DNA from: JBKHYJ01 sp046565505
GTDB taxonomy: Bacteria > Acidobacteriota > Blastocatellia > UBA7656
Assembly (NCBI GenBank): GCA_046565505.1
Contig: JBKHYJ010000105.1
Location: 156,510 to 220,509, forward strand
DNA length: 64,000 nt
Reading direction: 5' to 3'
Shown here: piece by piece, positions 61,811-64,000 of the stretch
How the letters are laid out: the number at the start of each line of letters is the position of its first letter
Position numbering within the stretch: the first letter of the stretch is position 1
The notes under the pieces: generated by a model
Databases searched by the model: none
Told to the model about the DNA's origin: nothing
The model's input: the letters and a program-made list of their open reading frames with translations, nothing else
Made by a program: the position numbers and the translations under genes

Positions 61811-63355
61811 TCATTTCCGCGTGGTCACAGGCTTGAAAGCGCGCTTGAACACGTAATCCGCAATACGCCTCCCTTGGGCGATCCCCTCTGTCTTGTCGAA
61901 CGCCCAGTGAATGCCGAGGTAGATTCGGCTCTGGCCGTTCTCCTCCTCGGCCTGCGATAGCGTCGAGAAGCTTCGCGCGACGAGCGGGCGCACGTTCCCG
62001 CCATTGTCCTGCGTGACGCCGTTGAATTCATCCGAGACGAAGGTGAAGGGGATATTGTCCGTGCCGTAGAACTTGCGCAAGGTCTCGAACAAAGCGCCTC
62101 CGAATCCGGCATGCCCGGAGGGGTAGGCGGGGAATGGCGGCGTGAAGTTAGGCCCCGTGAGGTTGCTGGCCGGGGCGCCCAGCGGCAGGAAGGTCTGATC
62201 ACAGACCGTCGCCGGGTTGCCATCGCCCAGGCCCGTCGGCCCCGTCCCCTCGTCCGCCTCGCGTATGCCCGTGATAGGCCGCCAACACTGGTAGAAAAAT
62301 TTCGACTCCCAGATGGCGACGCCCGCGTCTGCCATCGCCACGTTCGCGAGCGCCAGCAGCCGCGCCAGCTCGACTGTATTTGACCCCATCTGATCCGCGA
62401 TTTGAACCGTGATCTGGTTGTACATCCGCGGCGGCGCGCATAAGCTCGGCGTCCCATCATAAGCCCAGAATATGCCGATCTCTGTCTGCTCGGCAGTGCG
62501 CTCGGTGGGCGTGACGACCCCATCGCCGCCCAGCCGCTTCACCTCGTTGAAAGCGGCTGCGTACTCAGGGCTGGTCATAGTCGGCGGCGGAGGGATGCGG
62601 AACTGGTCGGCGGACAGCATGACGAACGGCCTGACCTCACCCCAGCGTGCGCCCAGCGCGAGAGGTATCAGGCTGACAGGGTCCTGGCGCCACTTGCCAG
62701 GGTCGTTGCTCAATATAAAATCGACGCCGACGCGAGGCTCGGCCTGCCGCGAGCCGTCGTTGAGCCGCTGCGCCAGGATCGACTTGGCGGCCCGCCTCCC
62801 GAGAGTGACCCCGCCGACCTTCCCAGACCCGTCAGGGATCTGGCCGAGGTCTTCCGCGAGCAGTTCGTCAAAGCTCGCCCTCTGGGATGGGAAGAGCGAG
62901 GCCAGCGTGTCGTGGGCTGCCTGAGCGACCGCGGCGTCCATGGACGTGCCGGCGTCGGCGCGGGGGATGCCCGTGTAGCTCTGGTAGCCTCCCGCTATCG
63001 CGTTGACCACTTCAAAGATCGCGATGTGGACTATGGCCATCGCGCGGCTCGCCCTGCACGGCCCGAGCTGCTCTCCGAAGACGCGGTTCTCGCCGGGCGC
63101 GACTGGCGTGTGGTCCAGCCCGCTCGCGTTGATCGCAATCTGGTTCCAGCGGCGGACCCCCGTGGGGGCGACGACGCCTACAGTCAGCGGGCGGCTCAAC
63201 AGAGCGGCGGCCTGGGCCTGAGCCTGCGTGCCATAACGCGGCCCCCATGCGTCATCGGCCCCCTGGAGCTGCCTCTTCGCCGCGAAGACGACTGAACACA
63301 GAATGAAAGTAGCCACCGTCAGAACTATCAACTTACGATTTCTTCTTAGGATCAT
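61811..63355 (-). CDS. exported vanadium-dependent haloperoxidase / PAP2-superfamily enzyme
   Basis: A 514-residue secreted protein. The signal peptide (1 to about 25, FILCSVVFAA) is followed by an all-helical PAP2 fold. The three-part active site is complete: K-x6-R-P (KFFYQCWRP, about 350), PSGH (about 415), and S-R-x5-H-x3-D (SRIYLGIHWAFD, about 482-493), the vanadate/phosphate-binding signature shared by haloperoxidases and phosphatases. The length and ~60-residue spacing favour haloperoxidase, but phosphatase is possible. AAGGAGG lies 7 bases before the ATG at 63355, behind a long leader. Confidence 0.9.
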   Translation of the reverse strand: MILRRNRKLIVLTVATFILCSVVFAAKRQLQGADDAWGPRYGTQAQAQAAALLSRPLTVGVVAPTGVRRWNQIAINASGLDHTPVAPGENRVFGEQLGPCRASRAMAIVHIAIFEVVNAIAGGYQSYTGIPRADAGTSMDAAVAQAAHDTLASLFPSQRASFDELLAEDLGQIPDGSGKVGGVTLGRRAAKSILAQRLNDGSRQAEPRVGVDFILSNDPGKWRQDPVSLIPLALGARWGEVRPFVMLSADQFRIPPPPTMTSPEYAAAFNEVKRLGGDGVVTPTERTAEQTEIGIFWAYDGTPSLCAPPRMYNQITVQIADQMGSNTVELARLLALANVAMADAGVAIWESKFFYQCWRPITGIREADEGTGPTGLGDGNPATVCDQTFLPLGAPASNLTGPNFTPPFPAYPSGHAGFGGALFETLRKFYGTDNIPFTFVSDEFNGVTQDNGGNVRPLVARSFSTLSQAEEENGQSRIYLGIHWAFDKTEGIAQGRRIADYVFKRAFKPVTTRK

Positions 63356-63804
63356 ACTAACTCCTCCTTACCCTCTCATATAAGAGCCTCGGCGTGTGCC
63401 TCGGAAATTCACGCGGCAGACCAGGCTTGCGGGGCAACCCGCGCGTTGCGGCGGGAACGCGGCGGCCTCGCCGGTTCCCATCTACTGTGTGAGGAAACCT
63501 ATGCCGCCGCCGGGGCCACAGGCTAACGTACTTTAAGCGCGGCGAACCGGGAAGACGCCCTCTGCCGCCGGCCGCGTCCGCGCTTTTTAGAAACGTCGTG
63601 ATCTCCTTCTAAGCTTCATTCCCGCCCCGGCGACGCGGCGTCACCTGCCCCGTGTTGTTAGAGCGGTATCACATCCGGCGATTGAGATTGTCAACACGAC
63701 TTATGAGCTAAACCCTACTACCGTTATCAGCCAGAGATGGGGCCTTACCTCTTATCCTATCTAAAGGAGAACGGGAGAATGGTCCGTCCTTTAAGGATGC
63801 GGAA
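63356..63804 (-). promoter_or_regulatory. long 5' leader of the haloperoxidase gene
   Basis: About 440 bases between the strong promoter at 63805-63832 and the gene start. It contains GC-rich hairpin segments and a second, weaker promoter (TTGACA at 63694-63689, TGATAC at 63671-63666). No protein-coding frame or known riboswitch was recognised; the region is otherwise without a gene. Confidence 0.4.
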
Positions 63805-63832
63805 ATTATAATTATCGCCGTACCCCTGTCAA
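63805..63832 (-). promoter_or_regulatory. perfect-consensus sigma-70 promoter
   Basis: On the minus strand TTGACA (63832-63827) and TATAAT (63810-63805) are both exact, with a 16-base spacer. It drives transcription toward the haloperoxidase gene. Confidence 0.75.
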
Positions 63833-63917
63833 GTGAAGTGAAGAGCTACGCGCAGCGGGCGGCAAGGGCCCGCCAGGGCCATTCAGTTTTCGTGAGAAAC
63901 AGGAATAAATGAGATAA

Positions 63918-63965
63918 AGTCTCACCTCGCAAAAAGATTGGCATATCAACTCGCGAGGTGAGACT
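63918..63965 (+). promoter_or_regulatory. hairpin that can sequester a ribosome-binding site
   Basis: Bases 63918-63930 are the exact reverse complement of 63953-63965 (13 bp), with a 22-base A-rich loop. The right arm contains GAGGTGA and ends at the base before an ATG, so the hairpin covers the Shine-Dalgarno, whose partner CACCTC lies in the left arm. A palindrome CAAGACA-C-TGTCTTG (63970-63984) follows. Confidence 0.6.
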
Positions 63966-64000
63966 ATGACAAGACACTGTCTTGCTTTGATAGATGTATT
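63966..64000 (+). CDS. start of an unidentified gene cut by the window edge
   Basis: ATG at 63966, preceded at 5-6 bases by GAGGTGA, opens a frame reading MTRHCLALIDV to the end of the window. Eleven residues are too few to assign a family. The ribosome-binding site and hairpin make a real start plausible. The base composition here is more AT-rich than the body of the window. Confidence 0.35.
   Translation, partial: MTRHCLALIDV

Overview
The window is GC-rich chromosomal DNA from a Gram-negative, diderm bacterium, most likely an acidobacterium (phylum Acidobacteriota). There is no rRNA marker, so this is inference. It rests on an Oar-like TonB-family receptor of about 1,280 residues with a carboxypeptidase-regulatory N-domain, an lptB-rpoN-hpf-rapZ-EIIA cluster, lipopolysaccharide-export genes, and many secreted S9 peptidase, amidohydrolase, PQQ-propeller and haloperoxidase proteins.

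Layout, left end (1-13.3 kb): the start of a sugar/nucleoside ABC ATPase; an ECF sigma, anti-sigma and secretin-domain operon; rpiB diverging from hpt; purE-purK; a zapA/zapB-like pair; an unassigned Rossmann protein; and the infC-rpmI-rplT operon, with an apparent AUC start and a long structured leader. A lone receiver protein, the decayed 3' end of an integron integrase and a DUF512 radical-SAM gene follow.

Centre (13.9-33 kb): the Oar-like receptor and a TPR protein separated by a strong terminator hairpin; a YncE-like propeller; a translationally coupled TolC/MFP/RND efflux operon; an S9 peptidase; an orphan DNA adenine methylase; RNase R; and one tRNA-Leu(CAG). From 33 to 45.9 kb the genes run head to tail on the plus strand: histidine kinase, recJ, a large LptC/LptA-type protein, lptB, rpoN, hpf, rapZ, a mannose-type EIIA and two oligopeptide ABC ATPases. 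They link envelope LPS transport, sigma-54, ribosome hibernation and PTS-type regulation. From 46 kb to the end is a mixed accessory region: NYN nuclease, trans-sulfuration enzyme, metal-binding and periplasmic proteins, transporters, hydrolases, CinA, SDR, PilZ and a vanadium-type haloperoxidase.

The most unusual features are non-coding. Four intergenic loci carry degenerate seven-base-periodic arrays laid out as forward and inverted halves, next to promoters of housekeeping genes (hpt, tRNA-Leu, EIIA) or reaching into coding starts. Others are the infC AUC start with its roughly 365-nt leader, a 26-bp perfect hairpin near the left end, an 18-bp hairpin between rpmI and rplT, a perfect-consensus promoter with a roughly 440-nt leader before the haloperoxidase, and at the right edge a 13-bp hairpin that buries the ribosome-binding site of a truncated reading frame. 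I saw no CRISPR array, intact insertion sequence, prophage or complete defence system.
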